From contig NZ_CP016450.1 of NCBI RefSeq assembly GCF_001713395.1, forward strand, positions 372,001 through 436,000: 64,000 nucleotides of DNA, given 5' to 3'. How positions within the stretch are numbered: the first letter of the stretch is position 1; each line of letters begins with the position of its first letter. A program made the translations under genes and the position numbers. Of the stretch, positions 28,805-38,166 are shown piece after piece. This DNA comes from Sinorhizobium sp. RAC02. GTDB lineage: Bacteria > Pseudomonadota > Alphaproteobacteria > Rhizobiales > Rhizobiaceae. Below the pieces are notes generated by a model. That model did no database searches and was not told the origin of the DNA. It saw only the letters and a list, made by a program, of their open reading frames with translations.

Positions 28805-29216
28805 GCGTCAGGTCCTTTTCTCTCTGCCCGTAAATTGGCGGCGGGCAGCATATCAGTTTTGCCCCGAGGGGCGTTAGGCAGGCAGTTCTCGAGGTTGAGG
28901 AAAGGGTCCCGTTTTCACCGCAGCCAGCCAACCGCATGGTCCAAAGGGCCATCCGGATATTGGCTGCCCGGAATTATTTCGCGTCTCCGGCGCGCTTTTA
29001 TTTAAGGTCTTCCCGTGTTCGCAAATTGCCCGAACCGCGCAAGAGTGATGCGTTTATATTAAATTGGCAAGCAAAAGTTTTGGCCCGACTCGGGTGTGCC
29101 TCACTTTGGTCAAATTCCGGGCGATTGCCAAAATTTGCCGCAGATTCTCTGGGGCTTAACCGTTCTGGTATGACTTATATTGCGCTGCCGAAGACATGGC
29201 AGGAGCGCGGTGGGCA
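28805..29216. other. Gene-free region upstream of the cold-shock gene
   Basis: This stretch of 412 bases is locally A+T-richer than its surroundings (for example 29040-29080). No ORF with family likeness, no strong hairpin with a T tract and no tRNA was found. It probably holds the cold-shock promoter and leader on the minus strand. Confidence 0.5.
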
Positions 29217-30119
29217 TCATACTTCGGCAAGCGTGCCTTCGCGCCGGCCGCGCAGCAACGCCGGCAGGAGTTCTACGGCAAGCATTGCAACGAAGATGAT
29301 GGCGCAGCCGATATAGCCGGCAGTGCTGATCTTTTCGCCAAGCAGCAGCACGCCGAAGAGGGCGGCAAAGAGCGCCTCGCTGGACAGGAAAATGGCAGCC
29401 TGCGGCGCTGTCGTATAGCGCTGGGCGACGTTCTGGAAAATGAAGGCCATGCCGCTCGAGAAGAAGCCGGCATAGAGGATTTCCGGCAGCGCGCCCTTGA
29501 TTGCCGCAAGGCTGATGGGCTCGAACAGGAAGCCTGCCGCGCAGCCCAGCACCGCGCAGACCGAAAACTGTATGAGGGAGAGTGCCACCGGTCGGCCGGA
29601 CCGGCCGGAAAAGACGCCGACGCAGATCATCTGCACGGACCACAGGACAGCGCAGACGATGGTGAGCATGTCGCCGAGCGTCAGCGCGGCGAAGGTGCCG
29701 CCGGACAGGAGGAAGATGCCGAAGGACGCCAGCAAGGCTGCGGGCCAGATGACCCAGTGCGGCTGGCGACGCAGCAGCAACACCGTGAGGATGGGCGTGA
29801 AGACGACGTAGAGGCCGGTGAGGAAGCCGGAATTCGTGACGGTCGTCGTGAGGAGGCCGACCTGCTGGAAGGCGGCGGCGGCAAAGAGTGCGAGGCCGGT
29901 CAGGACGAAACCGCCAATGTCGTTTGGCCTTACCGGACCATATGCGCGCGATTTTTCCCAGAGCGCGAAGGGCAGGGCGACAAGCGTGGCGACTGCAAAG
30001 CGCAGGCCGATGAACCAGATCGGCCCGAGCGTTTCCATCGCCGTCGACTGGGCGATGAAGCCCGCGCCCCAGATGGCGCCGGCCAGCAATAGGAGAAGGT
30101 TCGCCTGAACGCGCGTCAT
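29217..30119 (-). CDS. DMT-family (EamA) transporter
   Basis: The protein has 300 residues with ten predicted membrane helices in two EamA repeats. The first begins at LLLLAGAIWGAGFIAQSTAM, and the second includes AALLASFGIFLLSGGTF and LSSEALFAALFGVLLLGEK. The family exports amino acids, sugars or drugs; the substrate is unknown. It lies 93 bases downstream of the PQQ-type dehydrogenase gene. Confidence 0.92.
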   Translation of the reverse strand: MTRVQANLLLLLAGAIWGAGFIAQSTAMETLGPIWFIGLRFAVATLVALPFALWEKSRAYGPVRPNDIGGFVLTGLALFAAAAFQQVGLLTTTVTNSGFLTGLYVVFTPILTVLLLRRQPHWVIWPAALLASFGIFLLSGGTFAALTLGDMLTIVCAVLWSVQMICVGVFSGRSGRPVALSLIQFSVCAVLGCAAGFLFEPISLAAIKGALPEILYAGFFSSGMAFIFQNVAQRYTTAPQAAIFLSSEALFAALFGVLLLGEKISTAGYIGCAIIFVAMLAVELLPALLRGRREGTLAEV

Positions 30120-30212
30120 GTCTCTTTTGACCCGAATGGGGGGAAATCAGGCGCGGAGGCGCCTTGCCGCCCTGCTAGCAGCCGGTTTCTTTTTTAGCAA
30201 GTCGGGGCGGGG

Positions 30213-31382
30213 TCAGTCCGTCGCTGTCGCGCGCGAGACGCGCAGCAACGAACCGTTCGGGTCGTCGGTCAAGAGCAGCAGCGCGCCATCAGGAGCCACG
30301 ACCACATCGCGGATGCGGCCAAGTTCGCCGTCGAACAGCCGTTCCTCAGAAATGATGGCGCCGCTGTCATCGCGTTCCAGGCGGGCAACGAGCTGGTATT
30401 TCAAGGCGCTGACGATGAGGTTGCCGTCCCATTCCGGGAACATCGCGCCGCGATAGACGGCGATGGCGCTTGGGGCGATCGATGGGTCCCAATAATACAG
30501 GGGTGGCTCGTAGCCTTCAGCGGCGGAGCCGAGATCGAATTCCGCACCGGAATAGTGCCGGCCGTAGGAGACGAGCGGCCAGCCGTAGTTATGGCCGGGT
30601 TGTGGATTGTTGACCTCGTCGCCGCCGCGTGCGCCGTGTTCGACGGAAAGCAGCGTGCCGTCCTTGGGGTCGATGGTCAGGCCCTGCGGGTTGCGGTGTC
30701 CCTTCGACCAGATTTCCGCCAACCCATCGGTGGTACCGAGGAAGGGATTGTCGGCATGCGGGCTGCCGTCCGGATTGATATGCAGGATGGCGCCGGCGTG
30801 ATCGCGCGGATCCTGCGCGCGCGCGCTTTCGCCCCGGTCGCCGATACCGAAGAACAGGCTGCCGTTTTTGGTGATTGCGATTCGCGAGCCGAAATGCTGG
30901 CCGCGCGGGGTGAGGCGGCTCATCAGGAAGATGCGCGTCGTGTCTTCGAGCTTCGTGCCGTCGACGGATAGTTTTGCCTTGGCGACCGCCGTGCCCGAGC
31001 CGCCGTCGCCGCGGGCGCTATAGGTCAGATAAAGCGTTCGGCTTTTGGCAAAATCAGGTGCCAGCGCGATATCGAGCAGGCCACCCTGACCGGTCGTTGC
31101 GACCTCCGGCACGCCGCTGATCGGCGCCGAGATATGGTGGCCACGCACCAGGCGAAGCGTGCCGCCTTTTTCCGAAACGAGATAGGCACCGTCCGGCAGG
31201 GCTTCGACGGACCAGGGCTGGTTGAGCCCGGTCGCCAGGGTCTCGACGATGAGTGCTGCTTTTTTGCTGGGGAATTCGCGGGTTTCGGCCTTGGCCGAAG
31301 CGGTTGCGAGCGTCGAGGCGAGAAAGAGGACCGCCGTTGCGCGCATCAGAGTGTTCTTCAAGCGCTGTTTTTCCTGCCGCAT
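30213..31382 (-). CDS. PQQ-dependent sugar dehydrogenase (Gdh/sorbosone family)
   Basis: The protein has 389 residues with a signal peptide (about 1-32, ending ASAKA) and a six-bladed propeller. Family motifs are GQGGLLDIALAPDF, PRGQHFGSRIAI with the catalytic His, FFGIGDRGE, WSKGHRNPQGLTID and EHGARGGDEVN. These periplasmic enzymes oxidise aldose sugars using PQQ. The host must make or import PQQ; no pqq genes are present here. An ATG at 31346 is an alternative start. Confidence 0.93.
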   Translation of the reverse strand: MRQEKQRLKNTLMRATAVLFLASTLATASAKAETREFPSKKAALIVETLATGLNQPWSVEALPDGAYLVSEKGGTLRLVRGHHISAPISGVPEVATTGQGGLLDIALAPDFAKSRTLYLTYSARGDGGSGTAVAKAKLSVDGTKLEDTTRIFLMSRLTPRGQHFGSRIAITKNGSLFFGIGDRGESARAQDPRDHAGAILHINPDGSPHADNPFLGTTDGLAEIWSKGHRNPQGLTIDPKDGTLLSVEHGARGGDEVNNPQPGHNYGWPLVSYGRHYSGAEFDLGSAAEGYEPPLYYWDPSIAPSAIAVYRGAMFPEWDGNLIVSALKYQLVARLERDDSGAIISEERLFDGELGRIRDVVVAPDGALLLLTDDPNGSLLRVSRATATD

Positions 31383-31456
31383 CGTCGTCTCCCGTCCAAT
31401 GCCGTTAACTGGCCCAGAGCCGAACGGCTTTCAAGAGCGTTGCCGGCAGGGCAGGA

Positions 31457-31663
31457 TCAATTTTGCGTTGAACCATGCGAAGTGCTGGTCTTCTCGATGC
31501 CGGACGTCTTGATCATGTCGATATTGATTGCAGGCGGCGACATCAGGCTGATGACCATGGCAACACAGCCGGCGAGGGCCGTCATGGCGATCAGGAACAT
31601 GGCGCGAGACTCGCGTGCTTTCCGTTTGCTTCCGACCTTGTCGTCATCCCAGAACATCGTCAT
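31457..31663 (-). CDS. Small membrane protein of unknown function
   Basis: The protein has 68 residues. A basic N-terminus (KVGSKRKARESR) is followed by one hydrophobic segment (AMFLIAMTALAGCVAMVISLM) and a polar Ser/Thr-rich tail. It occupies part of the 450-base gap between the dehydrogenase and the EAL gene. No family was recognised. The codon pattern fits a real gene, but evidence is modest. Confidence 0.5.
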   Translation of the reverse strand: MTMFWDDDKVGSKRKARESRAMFLIAMTALAGCVAMVISLMSPPAINIDMIKTSGIEKTSTSHGSTQN

Positions 31664-31833
31664 TCCCTGTCTTGCTCTTTTGCGTTTGTGATGACGAAAA
31701 AGCCCGCGGAAGTCGGCGCGAGAAGGACCGAATTGCGGCAGGGGCCGACATTTATTGTGGCGGAAAGAAGGCAGGTCAAAAAAGGCGGATTTTCAATGCG
31801 TTCCGGCGAATAGAGCGCCTCGTTCCGCCGTCT

Positions 31834-32784
31834 TTAGACGCCGCGCTTGCCGAACTGGCGGAGGGGGCGCGTCGCACGGGTTTCGACCGGCAGGAAGCCG
31901 GCTGTGCCGACGGGCTCGGCGGTCGTTTGCGCGAGCTCTTCCTCCAGTTCCGGGAAGGTGAGATTGAAGCTCGTCGGAGCGAGTTCCGGCCGGGACAGCA
32001 GATAGCCCTGCATCAATGGGCCACCCATGTCGCGGCACACTGCGATCATTTCCGGCTCCTCGATGCCGGCGACGATGGTACGGATTCCCTTGAGGCCAAA
32101 CTGGCCGATGACCACCCGCAGCAGGGCGACGCCGGCGGAATTCTCGACGAAACCGCGCAGCCACGCCGTATCGAATGTCACGAACTGCGGGCTCAGCCGT
32201 TCCAGCCGGTCGAGGTCGCGGTCTTCGCCGGTATATTCGTCGATCGCGATGGAAAAGCCGCCGTCATGCAGCCGGGTCGCGAAATGCGTCAGCACGTCCG
32301 GATCATCATAGGGCCGATCGCGGATCTCGCAGGCAATGCGGTCGGTTGGCAGGCCGGCCTCGTGCGCGGCAAGGCGCAGGCGTTCGACTTCCTGGCGGAC
32401 GGCCTGGGGTGTCAGGTAGAGACCGGGATGGAAATTGACGATGAGGGAAACGTCGCGGCGGCCGAGTGCGCCGGCATTCAGGATATGCAGGCTGCGGCAG
32501 AGGCCATCGACAGCGACGCGCTCATCTTCCGGCACGCTCTGGAAGAAATCCGTGGGGGAGCAGGGGGCGCCGTTGGCGCTCGCGCGGATCAGGCCCTTCA
32601 CCACGGCGATCTGCAACCGGCCGTCTGCCCATTCGGCAAAAATCGGCTGGAGGGCGGATTGCAGCAGGTACGGACCATAGACCGCGCTGAAGGCGCCGTC
32701 CGCCTGGCGGACGAGATTGGAAAAAATGCTTCTTTCGCTCATGCAGCGCACCATCCGCTGGAACGACACCGACGATGGCAACAT
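31834..32784 (-). CDS. Degenerate EAL-domain protein
   Basis: The protein has 316 residues; ATG codons at 32754 and 32742 are other possible starts. The EAL fold is recognisable, but the catalytic residues are altered. The EAL site reads VVKGL, DDFG reads DEYTGE, and the K-x-D site reads FDTAW. The N-x-S segment (IVNFHP), EIRD and VAGIEE are partly kept. It probably does not cleave c-di-GMP; it may bind it or act as a protein scaffold. No signal or membrane segment is present. Confidence 0.85.
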   Translation of the reverse strand: MLPSSVSFQRMVRCMSERSIFSNLVRQADGAFSAVYGPYLLQSALQPIFAEWADGRLQIAVVKGLIRASANGAPCSPTDFFQSVPEDERVAVDGLCRSLHILNAGALGRRDVSLIVNFHPGLYLTPQAVRQEVERLRLAAHEAGLPTDRIACEIRDRPYDDPDVLTHFATRLHDGGFSIAIDEYTGEDRDLDRLERLSPQFVTFDTAWLRGFVENSAGVALLRVVIGQFGLKGIRTIVAGIEEPEMIAVCRDMGGPLMQGYLLSRPELAPTSFNLTFPELEEELAQTTAEPVGTAGFLPVETRATRPLRQFGKRGV

Positions 32785-32800
32785 AGGCGTGACCTGTTAA

Positions 32801-34270
<1,470 letters not shown>

Positions 34271-34297
34271 GCGGGTTCTTATCCCTTGATTACAAAA

Positions 34298-34321
34298 CCC
34301 GCCGGTGACGGCGGGTTTTTT
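34298..34321 (+). terminator. Rho-independent terminator of aatA
   Basis: CCCGCCG-GTGA-CGGCGGG is a perfect 7-bp stem followed by six T residues. Confidence 0.94.
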
Positions 34322-34393
34322 GTTTCGGCCCCGTGAAATTTCCACTGTCGGTGCCGATATAGTGGATGAGACAATGAATACCGGAGCAGGACC

Positions 34394-34645
34394 ATGAAAA
34401 CCCAGTCACTCCTCATTTCCGCCCTGGCGGCCCTTGCCACCACGACGTCCGCTTTTGCTGCGGATGGTGACGGGTACGCAGAGCGGAGCGACAAGGCGCC
34501 GCGCGGCAGCATCGTGGTCAGCGATAGCCCGCGCTACATGTCCTTCTACGACTACTTCTTCAACAATCCCGTGAAGTCCCGCACGACACGCTTCGATCCG
34601 GGTGAATATTACAAGGGCGTGACCCGGGTGTATGACCGTCCCTGA
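34394..34645 (+). CDS. Small exported protein of unknown function
   Basis: The protein has 83 residues with a clear signal peptide (MKTQSLLISALAALATTTSAFA) and GGAGCAGG upstream. The mature 60 residues are polar with aromatic clusters (SFYDYFFNNP, GEYYKGVTRVY). It ends convergent with the ChaA-like gene, 38 bases away; a hairpin CGCGCAAA/TTTGCGCG (34653-34680) lies between them. No family was recognised. Confidence 0.65.
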   Translation: MKTQSLLISALAALATTTSAFAADGDGYAERSDKAPRGSIVVSDSPRYMSFYDYFFNNPVKSRTTRFDPGEYYKGVTRVYDRP

Positions 34646-34683
34646 CGCAGGCCGCGCAAAAGCGTGCTGCTGTTTGCGCGACG

Positions 34684-35778
34684 TCAAAGCCCGATCAGGG
34701 TCAGCATGATGAAGGTGGCGAAGAGGATGAAGTGCGTCATGCCTTCTATCGCGTTCGTTTCGCCGTCATTGAGGTTGATGGCGGCGACGATCAGCGTGAT
34801 GGCCACCATGACCGTCTGGGCCGGCGACATGGCCATGATGAAGGGTTGGCCGGTATAGAGCGCGATCGCCTCCATGACGGGTACGGTCAGGATGACCGTC
34901 GACAGTGAAGCCCCCATGGCGATGTTGACGACGGACTGCATGCGGTTGGCCAGCGCCGCCCGCATCGCCGTCAGGATTTCCGGCGCTGCGGAAATCGCCG
35001 CCACCACCACGGCCATCAGCGCCGGTGGGGCGCCGGAGTCCTTGAGGCCGGCGCCAAGCAGCACGGACATGACCTCCGCCAAAGCGCCGATCAACACCAC
35101 CCCAACGATGATGACGGTGATGGAAAGGCCGGCCGGTTCGTTTTCGTCCGGTGCCTCGCTCGGCAGGCTCCCCTTCCGCTCGGCGCGGGGATAGGCGTAG
35201 CTGAAGAAGTAGCTGTGCGCGCCCACTTGCATACGCAGGAACAGGGCATAGAGCGCGATCATCGCGCCGATGGTGAAGGCGGAATAGGCGTGCCAGCTCT
35301 CGCGCGGCACGAACTCCGGCACGACCATGGAAATGCCCATGGCCGTGAGGATCATCACGCCATAGGTCCTCGCCGAATCGTCATTGTAGGGCTGCTCGCC
35401 GTGGCGGATGCCGCCGAGCAGGGCGGCAAGGCCGAGGATGCCGTTGATGTCCAGCATGACGGCGGCATAGATCGTGTCGCGCACCAGCGTCGGCGAGGTC
35501 TCGCCCTGCATCATGATCGCCAGTACGACGACCTCTACCAGAACAGCGGCAAGCGTCAGGATCATCGTGCCATAGGGATCGCCGACCTTGGAGGCGAGGA
35601 TTTCCGCGTGATGGGCGATGCGGGTGGAGACGAGGATGATCGCGGCGACCAGCGCGAAGGCGGCGATCAGCACCGACAGGCGGCCCATCTCGAGCAAACT
35701 GTGTTCCGTCGCATAGGCGACGATCGCCGCCGCAAGGCCGACGAACAGCAAACGTTCCTTCAGCAGGCTGGAGAGCAT
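34684..35778 (-). CDS. ChaA-like Ca2+/H+ antiporter
   Basis: The protein has 364 residues with about eleven membrane helices. The two CaCA repeats show KVGDPYGTMILTLAAVLVEV and ALAEVMSVLLGAG with AAISAAPEILTA, carrying the conserved acidic residues. A polar loop (about 195-220) separates the halves. The family exports Ca2+ or Na+/K+ for protons. A stem-loop covers the region just before the Shine-Dalgarno sequence, suggesting leader regulation. Confidence 0.93.
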   Translation of the reverse strand: MLSSLLKERLLFVGLAAAIVAYATEHSLLEMGRLSVLIAAFALVAAIILVSTRIAHHAEILASKVGDPYGTMILTLAAVLVEVVVLAIMMQGETSPTLVRDTIYAAVMLDINGILGLAALLGGIRHGEQPYNDDSARTYGVMILTAMGISMVVPEFVPRESWHAYSAFTIGAMIALYALFLRMQVGAHSYFFSYAYPRAERKGSLPSEAPDENEPAGLSITVIIVGVVLIGALAEVMSVLLGAGLKDSGAPPALMAVVVAAISAAPEILTAMRAALANRMQSVVNIAMGASLSTVILTVPVMEAIALYTGQPFIMAMSPAQTVMVAITLIVAAINLNDGETNAIEGMTHFILFATFIMLTLIGL

Positions 35779-35792
35779 GGGCGGGCGGGCTC

Positions 35793-35825
35793 CTCGGCAG
35801 ATGTCTACAGGTAGATGTAGCCGAG
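35793..35825 (-). promoter_or_regulatory. Stem-loop in the chaA leader next to the ribosome binding site
   Basis: CTCGGC and GCCGAG pair as an outer stem, with an inner TCTAC/GTAGA stem, 14-47 bases before the ATG on the minus strand. The 3' arm runs into GAGGAG, the likely ribosome binding site, which could be partly masked. No known riboswitch class was recognised. Confidence 0.4.
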
Positions 35826-35828
35826 CCC

Positions 35829-35868
35829 TGCAAAAAGGAAACGCCCACGGCGGAGGAAACCGTGGGCG
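35829..35868 (-). terminator. Terminator downstream of the Imm27-like gene
   Basis: CGCCCACGG and CCGTGGGCG form a 9-bp stem with a 9-base loop. On the minus strand a U-rich run (TTTCCTTTTT) follows. It isolates the immunity-like gene from the ChaA-like gene. Confidence 0.78.
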
Positions 35869-35938
35869 CTTGGTGGCAACTTGGCCCTATGGGCGTAGTC
35901 GCCTTATAGAGGCTGGAAATGTAGGCAAAGCCGGGGCT

Positions 35939-36151
35939 TCATTTCTGCTCGGACTTTCTCAACCGTGGGCTACCGCCGCCATGCAGTTCGGAGTGGGGAT
36001 AGTCGAGAATCCAGGTCTCGCCCGTTGCTTCGTCCCTGAACTCTGTTTCCCACGTCTCGGCGTTCGTCCCGGTCTTAATCAACCTTTGAATTCGCGAAAG
36101 CGCCTCTTCGCCATTGTACTCATTCACGACGGCCACCCTTTCTCGATTCAT
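35939..36151 (-). CDS. Imm27-like immunity protein (orphan)
   Basis: The protein has 70 residues. The segment AETWETEFRDEATGETW followed by YPHSELHGGGSPRL matches the Imm27 family hallmark (W-E-T, Y-P-x-S-E, GGG-P-x-L). Imm27 proteins protect against polymorphic toxins. No toxin gene with RHS, Hcp/VgrG or contact-dependent inhibition features lies nearby, so it may be an orphan that protects against neighbours. It is a stand-alone gene between two hairpins. Confidence 0.72.
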   Translation of the reverse strand: MNRERVAVVNEYNGEEALSRIQRLIKTGTNAETWETEFRDEATGETWILDYPHSELHGGGSPRLRKSEQK

Positions 36152-36160
36152 TCCCGCTTT

Positions 36161-36193
36161 CGTCGGCAGTCGAGGAAGCCTCGACTGCCGACG
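36161..36193. repeat. Perfect 15-bp inverted repeat
   Basis: CGTCGGCAGTCGAGG and its exact complement are separated by 3 bases, between nemA and the Imm27-like gene. No T run follows in either direction. It probably works as a terminator stem for nemA or as a binding site. Confidence 0.7.
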
Positions 36194-36202
36194 TGCAGTT
36201 GA

Positions 36203-37324
36203 TCAGGCGACGTTTTCCAGGGCCGGATAGTCCGTATAGCCCTTGGCGCCGCCGCCGTAGAAGGTGGCCTGGTCCGGCGGGTTCAGCACGGTGTCGTTCT
36301 TCAGGCGCTCCACGAGGTCCGGATTGGCGATGAAGAGCTTGCCGAAGGCGACGAGGTCGGCCTTGCCTTCTTCCACCGCGTCGATGGCGAGTTCGCGGTT
36401 GTAGCCGTTATTGACCATCCAGGCCGCCTTGCCGCCGGCAGCCTGATAGGCTGCGCGCAGTGCCGCATAGTCGAACGGCGCGTCGCCCTGCTGGTGATCA
36501 CGCGGACCGCCGGTCGCGCCTTCGATGATGTGGATATAGGCGAGGTCGTATTTGGCGAGGCCTTCCACGACATAGGTGAAGAGCGGCTGCGGGTTCGGAT
36601 CGGAGGAATCGTTTGCCGGCGTCACCGGCGAGATGCGGATCGCGGTGCGGCCGGCGCCGATTTCTTTGGTGATGACGTCGACGACCTGGAAGAGCAGGCG
36701 GGCGCGGTTTTCGATCGAGCCGCCATATTCGTCGGTACGCTCGTTGCTGCCGGAACGCAGGAACTGGTCGAGCAGGTAGCCGTTGGCGGCGTGGATTTCG
36801 ACGCCATCGAAACCGGCATCCACGGCGGCGCGGGCGGCACGGCGATAGTCTTCGATGATGCCCGGAAGCTCGTCCTTTTCCAGCGCGCGTGGCTCGGAGG
36901 TCTCGGCGAAGCTGCCCGTGCCATCGGCATTGATCAGGTAGGTCTTCGACTTGGCGCGGATCGCCGACGGGGCGACCGGCTTGCCGCCGTTCGGCTGCAG
37001 CGTGTCATGCGAGATCCGGCCGACATGCCACATCTGCACGACAATCTTGCCGCCAGCCTTGTGCACGGCATCGGTGACCTGCTTCCAGCCTTCAAGGGCT
37101 TCCGGCTTGTAGAGGCCCGGCACGTCGGCATAGCCCTGGCCCTGGTGGGAGATGGCGGTTGCTTCGGTGATCAGGAGGCCGGCCGAGGCGCGCTGCTCGT
37201 AATAGGCCGCGTTCAGCGTGTTCGGTACCGCACCCGGGGAGCGGTTGCGCGTCAGCGGCGCCATGACGATGCGGTTGGCAAGCTGGATGTCGCCGATCTT
37301 GAGGGGGTCGAAGAGCGAGGTCAT
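36203..37324 (-). CDS. nemA: NemA-type ene-reductase (Old Yellow Enzyme family)
   Basis: The protein has 373 residues forming an FMN barrel. RIVMAPLTRNRSPG lies at the N-terminus, and the substrate-binding pair is in EIHAANGYLLDQFL (His and Asn). It ends with the YGGGAKGYTDYP tail seen in NemA. It reduces electrophilic alkenes and nitro compounds with NAD(P)H. It lies 30 bases downstream of arsR on the same strand, so it should respond to the ArsR regulator. Confidence 0.94.
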   Translation of the reverse strand: MTSLFDPLKIGDIQLANRIVMAPLTRNRSPGAVPNTLNAAYYEQRASAGLLITEATAISHQGQGYADVPGLYKPEALEGWKQVTDAVHKAGGKIVVQMWHVGRISHDTLQPNGGKPVAPSAIRAKSKTYLINADGTGSFAETSEPRALEKDELPGIIEDYRRAARAAVDAGFDGVEIHAANGYLLDQFLRSGSNERTDEYGGSIENRARLLFQVVDVITKEIGAGRTAIRISPVTPANDSSDPNPQPLFTYVVEGLAKYDLAYIHIIEGATGGPRDHQQGDAPFDYAALRAAYQAAGGKAAWMVNNGYNRELAIDAVEEGKADLVAFGKLFIANPDLVERLKNDTVLNPPDQATFYGGGAKGYTDYPALENVA

Positions 37325-37354
37325 GGATAGTCCTTCTTCTGGCTGGGAGTGCGC

Positions 37355-37660
37355 TTAGAGGGCGCGGTTGATGTGGTGGAGAAAGGCCGCGATCTTGTCT
37401 TCGTCGCGTTTGAAGAACACCCACTGGCCGACCTTGCGCGTCGTCACGAGGCCGGCGCGCTGGAGGGTGGCAAGGTGGGCGGAAACGGTGGACTGCGAAA
37501 GCTCGCAGCGCTTTTCGATCTGGCCGGCGCAGACACCGAACTCCAGCGGATGCTCCTGGGCGGCGAAATGGACCTGCGGGTCTTTCAGCCAGGCCAGGAT
37601 CTCGATCCGCTTGGGGTGGGCGAGGGCTTTCAGGATTTCGTCGGTGTCGAGCGTCGTCAT
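37355..37660 (-). CDS. ArsR-family repressor
   Basis: The protein has 101 residues, a winged-helix repressor. The recognition helix is in CELSQSTVSAHLATLQRAG, and the wing is TTRKVGQWVFFKRDE. Two Cys residues (FGVCAGQIEKRCEL) sit just before the recognition helix and could sense thiol-reactive compounds (inference). It begins the arsR-nemA unit. A perfect palindrome at 37687-37706 lies just upstream of its start. Confidence 0.93.
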   Translation of the reverse strand: MTTLDTDEILKALAHPKRIEILAWLKDPQVHFAAQEHPLEFGVCAGQIEKRCELSQSTVSAHLATLQRAGLVTTRKVGQWVFFKRDEDKIAAFLHHINRAL

Positions 37661-37686
37661 CTGTCTATCGGGGTCCGGCGATGGAT

Positions 37687-37706
37687 ATATCGATTAACAT
37701 CGATAT
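37687..37706. promoter_or_regulatory. ArsR-type operator upstream of arsR-nemA
   Basis: ATATCGAT-TAAC-ATCGATAT is a perfect 8-bp inverted repeat, 26 bases before the arsR start. The size and A+T-rich dyad are typical of ArsR sites, so autorepression is likely. Confidence 0.75.
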
Positions 37707-37741
37707 TGGGTTCGCTAAGAGCCGATACAAGGGGTGCCGGC

Positions 37742-37859
37742 AAAAAAAGAGGGCCACAAGCGAAGCTTGGGCCCTGCAAGTTTGAAGGTCAAAAAAACCT
37801 CCAGAGGGGAACAGCCAACGCGCGGCACTGGGAGGAGAAAGACCGCAGTTGCGTTGGCT
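37742..37859 (-). ncRNA. AbcR/alpha-r15-type trans-acting sRNA, left copy
   Basis: The promoter on the minus strand is TTGAAG (37889-37894), 17 bases, CATATC (37866-37871), placing the RNA start near 37859. The 5' arm pairs CAGCCAACGC with GCGTTGGCTG and displays a CTCCTCCCAGTG loop, an anti-ribosome-binding-site motif. Next come CCCCTCTGGAGG and a terminator stem (AGGGCC...GGCCCT around a CAAGC/GCTTG stem) with seven U residues. The location between arsR and a VtlR/LsrB-like lysR gene matches the tandem AbcR1/AbcR2 locus of rhizobia. AbcR RNAs repress many transporter mRNAs with Hfq. Confidence 0.82.
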
Positions 37860-37953
37860 GTAATAGATATGGGGGAGGGCCGACATTTCTTCAAGAGAAG
37901 CGCGTGCCAAGTTTTGCGGAAATGTTGAAAATTTTGTCTTGGTTAACGAAAGG

Positions 37954-38075
37954 CAAAAAAAGAGGGCCGCAAGATGAACTTGGGCCCTTTATAGTTTTGA
38001 AGGTAATAAAACCTCCAGAGGGGAACAGCTGCTGCGGTGGCACTGGGAGGAAAAAGCCACCAAGATGCATCAGCT
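37954..38075 (-). ncRNA. AbcR/alpha-r15-type trans-acting sRNA, right copy
   Basis: The architecture is the same as the left copy: TTGATG (38105-38110), 17 bases, CATATC (38082-38087), start near 38075. The 5' stem is GGTGGC/GCCACC within CAGCTG arms, and displays TTCCTCCCAGT. The stem sequence differs from the left copy while pairing is kept, which supports a functional structure. CCCCTCTGGAGG and a terminator stem with seven U residues follow. Unlike the left copy, a TGCATG-N5-CATGCA dyad lies about 50 bases upstream of the start, a likely LysR-type site. Confidence 0.84.
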
Positions 38076-38120
38076 GCGTGCGATATGATGGTTTTTTGGG
38101 CATACATCAATGATTCAATG

Positions 38121-38137
38121 TGCATGCCAGCCATGCA
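38121..38137. promoter_or_regulatory. Candidate LysR-type regulator site upstream of the right sRNA
   Basis: TGCATG-CCAGC-CATGCA is a perfect 6-bp inverted repeat, centred near -54 of the predicted sRNA start. This suits activation by the adjacent LsrB/VtlR regulator, reported to activate AbcR in related bacteria (from memory). Confidence 0.6.
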
Positions 38138-38166
38138 TGAAGCGCAGGTCTTTGAAAGCGGCCTTT

